A DNA stretch of 34,919 bases, taken from assembly GCF_003053745.1 (NCBI RefSeq), contig NZ_QAYE01000016.1:1-34919 (forward strand), given 5' to 3'. A program made the position numbers and the translations under genes. The notes under the pieces were generated by a model that saw only the letters and a list, made by a program, of their open reading frames with translations, made no database searches and was not told the origin of the DNA. Positions 7,934 to 16,359 of this stretch are shown in pieces (position 1 is the stretch's first letter; each line of letters begins with the position of its first letter). Origin of the DNA: Sphingomonas faeni. Its GTDB lineage: Bacteria; Pseudomonadota; Alphaproteobacteria; Sphingomonadales; Sphingomonadaceae.

Positions 7934-8532
7934 GGCGCGGCGAGCCGGTCGAAGCTGGCCCGAAAGACTTCGACTACCGTCTCGAACCGCCCCGCGCCGA
8001 CGCAGAACACCCAGCGTGACAGCATCCGGGCGGGGGCGTCGGACAGTGCGTCGAACAGCCCGGCAAGCATCGCGTCGGGCGTGCCTGCCAATCCGTCCGG
8101 ATCGAGGCCGCTGTCGAGCAGGCTCGGCGCGAACGCCGCCGAGGTCGCCTCAATGCGGATCGTTTCTCGCGCCGCGGTCGACACCGCCTGCCTTATCGTC
8201 TCGGGCGTCCATACTGCAGGATCGCCGAGCCCGATGGCCAGCACGGTGGTCGCGTGGATCGGTCGTGCGGGGGCCGACAAGGTCAGCACGTCGCCCGTTT
8301 CTGCGCGAAAAATGCCGTCGGCGCGCAACCGGGTGATCGCGCCGCCCAGGGCCGTGTCGAGATTGCCCAGTCCGCCGCCCGGGCGCGTCCGGCCGATCTC
8401 GTGCGCGAAGACGCCTGCGCTGGCGACCATCACCTCGACGCTAACCGCATCGCGCGGTGCTACGTCGATGCGGACACCGCGCCACACGCCGATCGTCGCC
8501 GCGTCGTCGGTCCGACCGTCCATCGGCGGCAT
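7930..8532 (-). CDS. Stand-alone M17-peptidase N-terminal (macro-like) domain protein
   Basis: The 200-aa protein resembles the N-terminal domain of cytosol (leucyl) aminopeptidases: GGLGNLDTALGGAITRLRADGIFRAETGD (split as GGLGNLDTALGG and the following strand), then ATTVLAIGLGDPAVWTPETIRQAV. The metal-binding catalytic domain of M17 peptidases is completely absent, so it should not be a peptidase. In full-length enzymes this domain supports hexamer assembly and has a macro-like fold. GGGAGAACAGG sits ahead of the ATG at 8532. The stop overlaps the TTG of the response-regulator gene, so the two are coupled. The position between kinase and regulator suggests a sensory or ligand-binding role, which is inference. 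Confidence 0.7.
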   Translation of the reverse strand: MPPMDGRTDDAATIGVWRGVRIDVAPRDAVSVEVMVASAGVFAHEIGRTRPGGGLGNLDTALGGAITRLRADGIFRAETGDVLTLSAPARPIHATTVLAIGLGDPAVWTPETIRQAVSTAARETIRIEATSAAFAPSLLDSGLDPDGLAGTPDAMLAGLFDALSDAPARMLSRWVFCVGAGRFETVVEVFRASFDRLAAP

Positions 8533-8749
8533 CCTGTTCTCCCGTCGATCCGGTGCGGACCTATGCCATTGATATCACGCGGTCGGCGCGGAATCGTGGA
8601 CAGAGCTGACCCGATTTGGACAATCGTGACATTTGCGCCCACTCGTTTCGGTCAGCGGCGTTGGCAAGTATCGCATGAAGTGATTCAATGCGATCGAGCC
8701 TTGCATTTGTTCGTTCCGAAAGCGCAACGTCGGTCATCATCAGCACTGC

Positions 8750-11700
8750 TTGGGTATCGTCCGCTTGATCGCGCATAACAGCCTTCTACGCTTCGAGCGC
8801 GGCAGAGCGCTTGCCCGCGACCTGTCGCGCGTCCTGTTCGGTATCCTGTGCTGCTTCCTGAGTGTCAGCAGCGCGTCCGCACGCGATCCGGCACGGAGTA
8901 TCGCTCAGATGCGCCATTCGCGCTGGACGCTGGGCGATGGTGCCCCGGGCAACATCCGTGCGATCGTTCAGGGACGCGATGGCTATCTGTGGCTCGGGAC
9001 CGCAACGGGGCTCTATCGGTTCGACGGCGTGGTCTTCGAACGCTTCGTGCCCGTCGATCAGGATCGCTATCGCTCGCCGCAGGTCACCGCACTGCTTGCC
9101 GCGCGCAACGGCGACATCTGGGTAGGGTACGACTTTGGCGGCATATCCGTCGTTCGCGGCGGCCTGTTGACGGATGCGAACCCCTGGGCACCGAACGGCG
9201 GCGTGAACAGCATCGTCGAGGGGCAGGACGGCGCAATCTGGGTTGCGGGAGATTCGATGGGGAAGCTGGTTCTCAGTCGGCTGTTGGCGGGCAAATGGAC
9301 GGCGTTCGGCGCCGGGCGCGGTGTCCCCGACAGCGAGACGGGCGATATCCTGAGTACGCCGGGAGGCATCTACCTGTCGCTCATGCCGCGGATGCTTCGC
9401 CTCAAACCGGGGAGCAATCGCTTCGAGGAGACCGGCATTGCGATCAAGGGGCCGACTTCGCTCGCGCAGGACCGGAACGGGGTGGTTTGGCGGCGCACCG
9501 GGACGCAGATCATGCCGATCGATCGCACCGCGCGCGCGTATCGGACCGGCACAGCCACCACGCCCTATGTCGTCGAGCGCATGATCTTCGACCATGACGG
9601 CAATCTTTGGATCGCAGGTCAGGATTCGGGGTTGGGCCGACTGTCCGCGGCGGCGTTTCAACCCCCTTCGGCATCCGACCGGGTCGAGTTGTTCACCGAG
9701 AAACAGGGCCTGACCGCCACCTTGACGATGGCGCTTCTGGACGATCGCGAGGGCAATATCTGGGTCGGGACGGAATCGGGACTCGACCGGTTCTCGCCTA
9801 GCAACATCGCTCAGCCTGCGCAGACCGAGGCAATCGTATCCGGCTTCGTTGGCAGCGTGTCCTCGCACAATCTTTTCGTCGCCGGCCTCTCGGGCGTTTA
9901 CCGCATCGGCCGATCCGGGGTCCCCGCACTCGTCTTTGCGCAACCCGACATCGGCGTGTTGTGTGGCGACGATCGCCGACTGCTTGTCATCGGCATGTCA
10001 GGCAAATACCTGCTCGATCTCAATCCCGCGGGTAGTGTCGCCAAGGTGACGCCGGTTCTCGGGCCGCTGTCGATCACCTGCACGATGGATGACGCGGGCG
10101 CCTTCTGGGCCGGCTTCGAACAGCTGTACCGCCTGGTTGGACGCCGGTTGCAGCCGGTCGCCAAGCCAGGCGGTACTCCCGCTGGATCGATCCACCGCGT
10201 ACGGTCGGATGGGGCGGGGGGCGTCCTGTTCGGACGGATCGGGCAAGGGGTGTCCCGCCTGCACGACGGTATCGAAACGCTGCTGTGGCGCAGCAAGGGT
10301 CAGGTGACCGGCAGGACCGCGACATGGATGCCAAGCGATCACGGACTGCTCATAGTCGGTGATCAGGGGCTCGCGCGTTATGACGGAAAGCGTCTCCAGT
10401 CGCTGCGTGACCGGACCTATCCGTTTCTCGCTGGACTGACCGGATTGCTCCAGACGGCGGACGGATCGACCTGGACGATCGGCGCGGACGGCATCGTACG
10501 AATGCGGACTTCCTCTATCGAGGCCGCGTTCGCGCATCCCGGAATCCCGATCCCGCACGAGAGATTCGGGTATCAGGAAGATTTTCGCGCCCGCTTGAAC
10601 ATGGTCGAGGCGAATGACATCGCGCAGGACGCCACGGGGCGGCTGTGGTTCGCGACCAACAAAGGGCTGGCGATGATCGACCCGAGCCATCTGGCGCGAA
10701 ACCGGTTGCCGCCGACCGTCAAGATCCGCTCGCTCGATACCGGTGAAGCGGCACAAACCCCCGGCACACTGCCGATCGCGCTTCCGGCGGGCACCAATCA
10801 TGTCCGGATCGCCTACACTGCGCTCAGTCTCACCAATGCGACCGCGAACCGCTTCCGCTATCGGATCGAGGGTATCGACCGCGACTGGATCGACGCCGGT
10901 GATGCGCGCGAGGCGCTGTATACCAACCTCGGTCCGGGCAAATACCGGTTCCAGGTCATCGCCGCCAACAACGACGGCGTCTGGAACCGCGAGGGCACGG
11001 CGCTGACGTTCACGATCGCGCCGCGGTTCTACCAGACCTATGCGTTCACGGCACTCTGCATCGCGGCCGTGCTGCTCGTGATATGGCTGCTCTATCGCCG
11101 CCGCGTCCGCGGGATCGCCGACCGTACGCGTGGCCGCTTCGAGGTCCAGCTGGCGGAGCGCGAACGGATTGCCCGCGAACTCCACGATACGTTGCTGCAA
11201 GGCTTCCAGGGGCTGATGCTGCGCTTTCAGTCGGTGGTCGAACTGCTGCCACCCGGCGACCGTGCGCGCACCAGCCTCGAAACCGCGCTGGAGAGCGCCG
11301 ATGACGTGCTGCTCGACGGCCGCGAACGGGTTCGGTCGCTACGCGAGACGATGGAGCCGGTCGCTTTGCCCGCGTTGCTCGCCGCGATCGCCGAGGATGT
11401 CGTGCCGCTGCCGCTTACCTGGAACTTAGCGGTGGAGGGCACCCAGTACCCGGTCTGCGCGCCCGTCGCGGACGAGATCGCGCAGATCGTCCGCGAAGCG
11501 CTCGCCAACGCGGTGCGGCATGCGGGTGCGAACCGGCTGGTCGTCGCGATCCGATCAACCTCCGACAAGCTCGTCGTCAGCGTGTCGGACGACGGTATCG
11601 GCCTTCCGCCCGACGTTCGCGAGGCGGGGCATCGACCCGGCCATTACGGCCTGATCGGAATGCGTGAGCGCGCCGTCGCAATGGGCGGGACGCTGGCGAT

Positions 11701-11761
11701 GCACGCCGAAACCGGCACCGAGATCAAAGTGACGATCCCGGCGCGCATCGCCTATCGCTGA
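8750..11761 (+). CDS. Two-component propeller sensor histidine kinase
   Basis: The 1003-aa membrane kinase has an N-terminal signal/anchor (about 28-44, VLFGILCCFLSVSSASA). A large periplasmic beta-propeller follows, made of repeated units such as GYLWLGTATGLYRFDG, DIWVGYDFGGI, NIWVGTESGLDRF and RLWFATNKGLAMI. Next come a Y_Y_Y domain (about 670-755; FRYRIEGIDRDW, NNDGVWN), one transmembrane helix (about 766-785), a HisKA_3 phosphoacceptor (ERIARELHDTLLQG, H812) and an HATPase_c domain (EALANAVRHAG; DDGIGLPP; GLIGMRERA). No receiver domain is fused, so it should signal to the NarL-type regulator at 7223. The frame opens with TTG at 8750 and no convincing ribosome-binding site, so the start is uncertain. 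The ligand is unknown. Confidence 0.9.
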   Translation: MGIVRLIAHNSLLRFERGRALARDLSRVLFGILCCFLSVSSASARDPARSIAQMRHSRWTLGDGAPGNIRAIVQGRDGYLWLGTATGLYRFDGVVFERFVPVDQDRYRSPQVTALLAARNGDIWVGYDFGGISVVRGGLLTDANPWAPNGGVNSIVEGQDGAIWVAGDSMGKLVLSRLLAGKWTAFGAGRGVPDSETGDILSTPGGIYLSLMPRMLRLKPGSNRFEETGIAIKGPTSLAQDRNGVVWRRTGTQIMPIDRTARAYRTGTATTPYVVERMIFDHDGNLWIAGQDSGLGRLSAAAFQPPSASDRVELFTEKQGLTATLTMALLDDREGNIWVGTESGLDRFSPSNIAQPAQTEAIVSGFVGSVSSHNLFVAGLSGVYRIGRSGVPALVFAQPDIGVLCGDDRRLLVIGMSGKYLLDLNPAGSVAKVTPVLGPLSITCTMDDAGAFWAGFEQLYRLVGRRLQPVAKPGGTPAGSIHRVRSDGAGGVLFGRIGQGVSRLHDGIETLLWRSKGQVTGRTATWMPSDHGLLIVGDQGLARYDGKRLQSLRDRTYPFLAGLTGLLQTADGSTWTIGADGIVRMRTSSIEAAFAHPGIPIPHERFGYQEDFRARLNMVEANDIAQDATGRLWFATNKGLAMIDPSHLARNRLPPTVKIRSLDTGEAAQTPGTLPIALPAGTNHVRIAYTALSLTNATANRFRYRIEGIDRDWIDAGDAREALYTNLGPGKYRFQVIAANNDGVWNREGTALTFTIAPRFYQTYAFTALCIAAVLLVIWLLYRRRVRGIADRTRGRFEVQLAERERIARELHDTLLQGFQGLMLRFQSVVELLPPGDRARTSLETALESADDVLLDGRERVRSLRETMEPVALPALLAAIAEDVVPLPLTWNLAVEGTQYPVCAPVADEIAQIVREALANAVRHAGANRLVVAIRSTSDKLVVSVSDDGIGLPPDVREAGHRPGHYGLIGMRERAVAMGGTLAMHAETGTEIKVTIPARIAYR

Positions 11762-11765
11762 GCGA

Positions 11766-11787
11766 GAGGGCGACGACCGCCACCCTC
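11766..11787. terminator. Possible short bidirectional terminator
   Basis: In the 46-bp gap between two convergent genes there is a GC-rich inverted repeat: GAGGG at 11766-11770 pairs with CCCTC at 11783-11787, and an alternative inner stem is GGCG/CGCC. There is no U-tract, so it is weak as an intrinsic terminator. Confidence 0.3.
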
Positions 11788-11807
11788 CCGCCAGAGTCAT
11801 CCTGCGA

Positions 11808-12782
11808 TCACCCCTTCACGAATGCGAGCAGGTCCGGATTGATGACGTCGGCGTGCGTCGTCAGCATGCCGTGCGGATAGCCCTTGTAGATCTTCAGCGT
11901 GCCGTTCTTCAGCAGCTTGGCTTGCAGCACCGCGGCGTTTTCGTACGGCACGATCTGGTCGTCGTCACCCTGCAGGACGAGCGTCGGCACGGTGATCGCC
12001 TTCAAATCCGGGGTCTGGTCGGTCTCGGAGAACGCCTTGATCCCGTCGTAATGCGCGAGCGCACCGCCCATCATGCCCTGGCGCCACCAATTGTCGACCA
12101 CACCCTGCGAGAGCTTTTCGGTCGGGCGATTGAAGCCGTAGAAAGGCCCGGAGGCGAGATCGAGGTAGAATTGCGCGCGGTTGTCGGCGAGCGCCTTGCG
12201 CAGGCCATCGAACACCGACATCGGCAGGCCGCCCGGATTGCTCGCGGTCTTGAGCATCATCGGCGGCACCGCGCTGACCAGCACCATCTTGGCGACGCGA
12301 CCCTGTGGCTGGCCGAATTTCGCGACATAGCGCGCGACTTCGCCGCCGCCGGTCGAGTGGCCGATATGCACCGCATTCCGGAGGTCGAGATGCTCGGCGA
12401 CCGCAGAGGCATCGGCGGCGTAATGGTCCATGTCGTTGCCGGTATCGGCCTGCGACGATCGGCCATGCCCGCGACGATCATGCGCGACGACGCGGTAGCC
12501 CTCGGCGAGGAAATACAGCATCTGCGTGTCCCAGTCGTCCGACGACAGCGGCCAGCCATGATGGAACACGATCGGCTGCGCGGCCTTCGCACCCCAGTCT
12601 TTGTAGAAGATGTCGACGCCGTCCTTGGTCTTGATGAATCCGCTGCTCATTCTCGGTACTCCGTCTGGGTTGGGAAGGGGGGAGGCGAACGCGGCGGTCG
12701 GCAGCAAGCTCGCCGCCGCCGCGGCGGTTGCGACGCCGATGACGACGGCTCGCCGGGAGATTTCGCGCATCATGTCTGGCAT
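11808..12782 (-). CDS. Tat-exported alpha/beta hydrolase (arylesterase/chloroperoxidase-like)
   Basis: The 324-aa protein starts with a twin-arginine signal (SRRAVVIG at 9-16, followed by an Ala-rich hydrophobic stretch ending AFA). The alpha/beta-hydrolase domain follows: oxyanion motif FHHGWPLSSDDWD (73-85), VVAHDRRGHGRSS (98-110), nucleophile elbow GHSTGGGE (S143), the acid in LQGDDDQIVPY and the histidine in KGYPHGM. These match the cofactor-free haloperoxidase/aryl esterase group. The ATG at 12782 has AGGA 7 bases upstream. It lies 23 bp downstream of a second secreted alpha/beta hydrolase on the same strand, so the two probably form one transcript. Export by Tat implies folding before translocation. 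Substrate is unknown. Confidence 0.85.
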   Translation of the reverse strand: MPDMMREISRRAVVIGVATAAAAASLLPTAAFASPLPNPDGVPRMSSGFIKTKDGVDIFYKDWGAKAAQPIVFHHGWPLSSDDWDTQMLYFLAEGYRVVAHDRRGHGRSSQADTGNDMDHYAADASAVAEHLDLRNAVHIGHSTGGGEVARYVAKFGQPQGRVAKMVLVSAVPPMMLKTASNPGGLPMSVFDGLRKALADNRAQFYLDLASGPFYGFNRPTEKLSQGVVDNWWRQGMMGGALAHYDGIKAFSETDQTPDLKAITVPTLVLQGDDDQIVPYENAAVLQAKLLKNGTLKIYKGYPHGMLTTHADVINPDLLAFVKG

Positions 12783-12805
12783 CGGAATGTCCTGATTGTT
12801 TCCGT

Positions 12806-13603
12806 CTACGGCATTGCGCCTATCGCGCGGTGGCGGCCTCTGCGATGAGCCGCGACCGCCTTCGGATTGGACGTCATCACGACATGCGAGGCGCCGGCGA
12901 CGACAACGGTCTTCCTCGACCCTGCGCGCTTCGCCATGAAGGCCTGTACGGCGGGCGGGATGTTCAGGTCGGCGCTGCCATAGATGAACCATGACGGGAT
13001 CGTCTTCCACGACGGTGTCACCGCCTTCTCGTTCAGCGCCGCCTCGGCGACCGGGCGCTGCGTCGCGGCCATCAGCGCCGCCTGCGCAGCGGGCACGTCG
13101 GCAGCGAACTGGTACGCGAACTTGTCGCGCTGGATGTAGAGATCCTTGGTCCCGTCGGGCAGCGCGACCGGCGGCGCCAGCGCGGTGCCCAAGGTGGCGC
13201 CGAGAAACTTGCCGGTCAGCGCGGTCGCGCTCTCGCCGGTATCCGGCGCAAACGCCGCGACATAGACCAGCGCCTTGATGTTGCCCGCGTGCGCCGCTGC
13301 TTCGGTGATGACGGGCCCGCCACAGGAATGCCCGACCAGCACCACCGGCGTCGTCACCGCGTTGACCACACCCGCGACCGACGCGGCATCGCTCGTCACG
13401 CCGCGCAACGGGTTCGACGCGGCGATCACCGTATAGCCGTCCGCGCGCAGCCGCTCGATCACCCCGTTCCACGACCCGGACTCCGCAAACGCGCCGTGCA
13501 CGAGCACGATCGTCGGTCGGGGCTTCTGCTGCTGGGCGTCGGCGCTGGCCAGCGGGGCGAGGATCGTCGTGACCGTCGCAAGACAAGCGATCCAGATTTT
13601 CAT
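12806..13603 (-). CDS. Secreted alpha/beta hydrolase with frameshifted C-terminus
   Basis: The 265-aa protein has a Sec-type signal peptide (KIWIACLATVTTILAPLASADAQ) and a hydrolase domain of the small esterase type: VLVHGAFAESGSWNGVI (34-50) and nucleophile elbow VGHSCGGPV (S93). The histidine lies in AGASHVVMTSNPKAV. GGGAG precedes the ATG at 13603. After PKAVAA the reading frame gives an Arg-rich tail (HRRGRHRAIGAMP) unlike the family. The +1-shifted frame reads LIAEAATAR and stops at 12820, exactly what family members end with. This points to a 2-base loss (or 1-base gain) near 12847-12854, in the strain or in the assembly. The catalytic residues lie upstream of the shift, so activity may survive. 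Confidence 0.8.
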   Translation of the reverse strand: MKIWIACLATVTTILAPLASADAQQQKPRPTIVLVHGAFAESGSWNGVIERLRADGYTVIAASNPLRGVTSDAASVAGVVNAVTTPVVLVGHSCGGPVITEAAAHAGNIKALVYVAAFAPDTGESATALTGKFLGATLGTALAPPVALPDGTKDLYIQRDKFAYQFAADVPAAQAALMAATQRPVAEAALNEKAVTPSWKTIPSWFIYGSADLNIPPAVQAFMAKRAGSRKTVVVAGASHVVMTSNPKAVAAHRRGRHRAIGAMP

Positions 13604-13788
13604 GTGCGTAGCTCCCAAAAAGCAGGCGTCCGCTCGTCGATGCGCGCAGATCCAGCACCATTATTGTCGAACCGAAACGAAATTTGCGGATAACCGACAT
13701 ATTCCGCCGCGGGTGACGGCCGCCGCCGGGACGTGCGACCATCGCCCTGCTACGCTGCCCCGACAATCATCAGCGGCACGGAGCGAGT

Positions 13789-14385
13789 ATGAGCGGACGT
13801 CGAATGGGGCCGGGGCGGCTCGAGGCTTTCACCGACGGGGTCGTCGCGATCATCATCACCATCATGGTGCTGGAACTGAAGGTGCCGGAGACCGGCGATC
13901 TCCACGGCTTGGCTGGAAGCGCCCCCGTCCTGCTCGCCTATCTGCTGAGCTTCGTGAACGTCGGGCTCTACTGGAACAATCACCACCACATGTTCCACGC
14001 GGTCGATCGGATCGACGGGCGGGTGTTGTGGGCGAACCTGTGCCTGCTGTTCTGGCTGAGCCTGGTGCCGTTCGTGATCCGCTGGCTCGACGAGAGCCAG
14101 TTCGCGGCCGGCGCCACCGCCGCCTACGGGATCGTCCTCGGGCTGGCTGCGATCGGCTATACGCTGACCGAGCGCGCGATCATCGCCTGCAACGGAAAGA
14201 CCTCCGCCGTCGCCCGCGCGATCGGCTCGGACTGGAAGGGTTGGGGGAGCATCGCGCTCTATACGCTGGCGGTGCCGCTGGCGTTCGTCAGCCGCTGGAT
14301 CGCGATCGGGCTTTACGTCGCGGTCATCGGCCTCTGGTTGATCCCCGACCGGCGGATCAGCCGGGTGCTCGACGCAGCCCGCTGA
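13789..14385 (+). CDS. TMEM175/DUF1211-type potassium channel
   Basis: The 198-aa integral membrane protein opens with RLEAFTDGVVAIIITIMVLELKVP, the family's signature of an R followed by F-(S/T)-D in the first helix (F14, T15, D16). About six hydrophobic segments follow, as expected for bacterial TMEM175 subunits, which assemble as tetrameric K+ channels. The NNHHHMFH segment (about 63-72) between helices 2 and 3 is also characteristic. The ATG is preceded by GGAGCG. It converges on the LysR gene at 14395 with 9 bp between stops. The family assignment is firm; ion selectivity in this organism is not tested by sequence alone. Confidence 0.85.
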   Translation: MSGRRMGPGRLEAFTDGVVAIIITIMVLELKVPETGDLHGLAGSAPVLLAYLLSFVNVGLYWNNHHHMFHAVDRIDGRVLWANLCLLFWLSLVPFVIRWLDESQFAAGATAAYGIVLGLAAIGYTLTERAIIACNGKTSAVARAIGSDWKGWGSIALYTLAVPLAFVSRWIAIGLYVAVIGLWLIPDRRISRVLDAAR

Positions 14386-14391
14386 TGCGCT

Positions 14392-14410
14392 GGCTCAGCC
14401 GCCTGAGGCC
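14392..14410. terminator. Possible shared terminator hairpin
   Basis: Between the convergent channel and LysR genes, CTCAG at 14394-14398 pairs with CTGAG at 14403-14407 across a CCGC loop. The stem extends by two pairs past a one-base bulge (GG with CC). It overlaps the LysR stop codon. No T-run follows on either side. Confidence 0.3.
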
Positions 14411-15306
14411 TGTACGAACGCGCGCAGGCGGGGAACCGCGAAATCGAGGAAGGCGCGCACCCGGCGTGGCAGTTCGCGCGCGCCGACCGACAGCGCGTGG
14501 ACGCTTTCCTTGTCCCCCGCAGAAGGGCCGGGCAACACTGCGACCAGTCGTCCTTCGGCCAGGTCGTCGCGGACGTGGAAGTCGGCCAGCCGCGCCAGAC
14601 CGACGCCGGCAACCGCCATGCGCCGGACCGTTTCGCCGTTGTTGGCGATCAGCGATCCCCTGACGGCGCGCTCGACGATCCGTCCCCCGTCCGCGATCGG
14701 CCACGACGTGATCGTCCGGCGGAAGTTGAAGCCCAAACAGTCGTGGTCGGCAAGATCCGCGAAATCGACCGGAACGCCGCGGCGTGCGAGATAGTCCGGC
14801 GATGCGACGATGACGCGGCGTGCGGTCCCGAGCTTGTGCGTGGTCAACGAAGAGTCGGGCAGGATGCCGATGCGAAACGCGATGTCGGTCCGGTCGAGAT
14901 AGAGGTCGACGATATCGTCCGACAGCGAGAGATCGACGACGATATTGGGATAGATCTGCCAGAACGCAGGCAGCAACGGCTCGATCGCGAGCGTACCGAA
15001 CCCGACCGAGGCCGTGATTCGCACCGTGCCGCCGGGGCTCGCGGCGCCTTGCATCAACTGGCTGTCGAGGTCGTCCAGGTCCGCCAGCAGCATCTGGGCG
15101 CGCTCGTAATAAAGCTGACCCTCGGCGGTCAGCGATAGCCGCCGCGTCGATCGCTCAATCAGTCGCACCCCGATCCGCGCTTCGATCCGCGCGATCAGCT
15201 TGCTTACCGTTGACGGCGTCATCAGCAACGCCCGCGCAGCCTCGGAAAAGCTGCCGGTGTCCACCACCCGCAGGAAGACCTGCATCTCGCCCGCGCGGTT
15301 ATCCAT
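14395..15306 (-). CDS. LysR-family transcriptional regulator
   Basis: The 303-aa protein has an N-terminal winged HTH (MQVFLRVVDTGSFSEAARAL at about 7-26, then TPSTVSKLIARIEARIGVRLIERSTRRLSLT) and a type-2 periplasmic-binding-like effector domain from about residue 90 (GGTVRITASVGFG onward). This is the standard length for the family. I chose the ATG at 15306, which has AGGTGG upstream and begins just ahead of the HTH; an in-frame ATG at 15330 lacks a ribosome-binding site. It is divergent from the SDR gene at 15420 with a 113-bp shared intergenic region, the classic arrangement in which a LysR protein regulates its neighbour. The inducer is unknown. Confidence 0.9.
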   Translation of the reverse strand: MDNRAGEMQVFLRVVDTGSFSEAARALLMTPSTVSKLIARIEARIGVRLIERSTRRLSLTAEGQLYYERAQMLLADLDDLDSQLMQGAASPGGTVRITASVGFGTLAIEPLLPAFWQIYPNIVVDLSLSDDIVDLYLDRTDIAFRIGILPDSSLTTHKLGTARRVIVASPDYLARRGVPVDFADLADHDCLGFNFRRTITSWPIADGGRIVERAVRGSLIANNGETVRRMAVAGVGLARLADFHVRDDLAEGRLVAVLPGPSAGDKESVHALSVGARELPRRVRAFLDFAVPRLRAFVQASGG

Positions 15307-15363
15307 CGGCCACCTGTGAAATTGCTTCATGGGTAAAGCGCCAAGCCGCGCGATTATCAAGCG

Positions 15364-15382
15364 CAGGTACCGGTCCTACCTG
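15364..15382. promoter_or_regulatory. Inverted repeat in LysR/SDR intergenic region
   Basis: CAGGTA (15364-15369) and TACCTG (15377-15382) form a perfect 6-bp inverted repeat with a 7-bp spacer, midway between the divergent LysR and SDR start codons. Position and symmetry fit an operator for the LysR-type protein. No promoter hexamers stand out. Confidence 0.35.
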
Positions 15383-15419
15383 GAGTTTGACGGACATTGA
15401 ACCAATTGAGGACATTCGC

Positions 15420-16196
15420 ATGGACCTGAAACTTCGCGGCAAGAGCGCCCTCATCACCGGATCGACCGCTGGTATCGGACTTGAGATCGCGCGCCAGCTC
15501 GCCGCCGAGGGCGCAGACGTCATCATCTGCGGTCGAGACCAGGCCAAGCTCGATGCCGCCGCCGCCGATAACGGTGCAGCGCGCGCCATTCTCGCGGATG
15601 CGGCGACGGCCGAGGGCGCAGCGGTCCTCCTCGCGGCAGCGCCGGCGGTCGACATCCTCGTGAACAACCTCGGCATCTACGAATCCAAACCATTCGCCGA
15701 CATCACCGACGACGACTGGCGTCGCTTCTTCGAGGTCAACGTGTTGTCCGGCGCGCGTCTCGCACGGGCTTATTTCCCCGGCATGCTGGCGCGCGACTGG
15801 GGACGGATCATCTTCATCTCGAGCGAATCCGCCGTGCTGATCCCACCCGACATGATCCACTACGGTATGACCAAGACCGCCCAGCTCGCCATTTCGCGCG
15901 GCCTCGCGGCGCTGACCAAAGGCACCAATGTCACGGTCAATACGGTGATGCCGGGCACCACGCGGTCCGAGGGTATCGTGAGCTTCCTCAAGAGCGTGGC
16001 AAGCGATGCCTCGCAATCGGATGCCGAGATCGAACGCGAATTCTTCAGCCGGGACCGACCGACCTCGCTGATCCAGCGGATGATCGAGCCGGAAGAGGTC
16101 GCCAGCATGGTCGCCTATATCGCAAGCCCGCTGGCTGCGGCAACCAACGGTGCCGCGTTGCGCGTCGATGGCGGGATCACGCCAACGATCGTGTAG
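15420..16196 (+). CDS. SDR family NAD(P)-dependent oxidoreductase
   Basis: The 258-aa short-chain dehydrogenase/reductase has the Rossmann motif ALITGSTAGIGLEIA (about 9-23), the structural LVNNLG motif (about 79-84), the catalytic serine in IIFISSESA (about 128-136) and the catalytic Y-x-x-x-K in HYGMTKTAQ (about 148-153). It ends with the usual DGGITPTIV. It is a classic-type SDR of normal length, probably cytoplasmic, reducing a carbonyl or oxidising an alcohol; the substrate cannot be read from the sequence. GAGGAC lies ahead of the ATG at 15420. The divergent LysR gene is the likely regulator. It is followed by non-coding DNA with one copy of the dispersed 60-bp repeat. Confidence 0.9.
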   Translation: MDLKLRGKSALITGSTAGIGLEIARQLAAEGADVIICGRDQAKLDAAAADNGAARAILADAATAEGAAVLLAAAPAVDILVNNLGIYESKPFADITDDDWRRFFEVNVLSGARLARAYFPGMLARDWGRIIFISSESAVLIPPDMIHYGMTKTAQLAISRGLAALTKGTNVTVNTVMPGTTRSEGIVSFLKSVASDASQSDAEIEREFFSRDRPTSLIQRMIEPEEVASMVAYIASPLAAATNGAALRVDGGITPTIV

Positions 16197-16258
16197 TGAA
16201 GACCTAACCCATCGAACTTGGTTCCGCGCGCATCGGAGCGGTTTCTTGTTTGCAGAAT

Positions 16259-16317
16259 ATGAACGAATGGCACAAGTTGGCGCTGGCTAAGTAAGTGCGA
16301 ACGTCCGGGTTTGGGTC
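16259..16317 (+). repeat. Dispersed 60-bp intergenic repeat, copy A
   Basis: This 59-bp copy aligns with copies at 18374, 25370 and 34774: it starts ATGAACGAAT, has AAGTTGG in the first half, and ends GAACGTCCGGGTTTGGGTC. One base is missing relative to the other three. It lies in the non-coding gap between the SDR and TetR genes. Confidence 0.7.
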
Positions 16318-16359
16318 ACAGGTCCCCAGCTGGGAAAGCCGGCCCAAGCAGAAACCTGT

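Noticed and set aside
8609..8630. GACCCGATTTGGACAATCG, resembling the reverse complement of the end of the 60-bp repeat
   Set aside because: The match is short and needs a gap; the rest of the unit is not found next to it. Probably chance.
8561..8776. 71-codon minus-strand frame between the M17-N and kinase genes
   Set aside because: It overlaps the kinase start, has mixed third-position composition, no ribosome-binding site, and occupies the likely shared promoter region.
12783..13766. Long open frame extending upstream of the Tat-type hydrolase
   Set aside because: The extension is the shadow of the second hydrolase gene in another frame; the Tat signal marks the true start at 12782.
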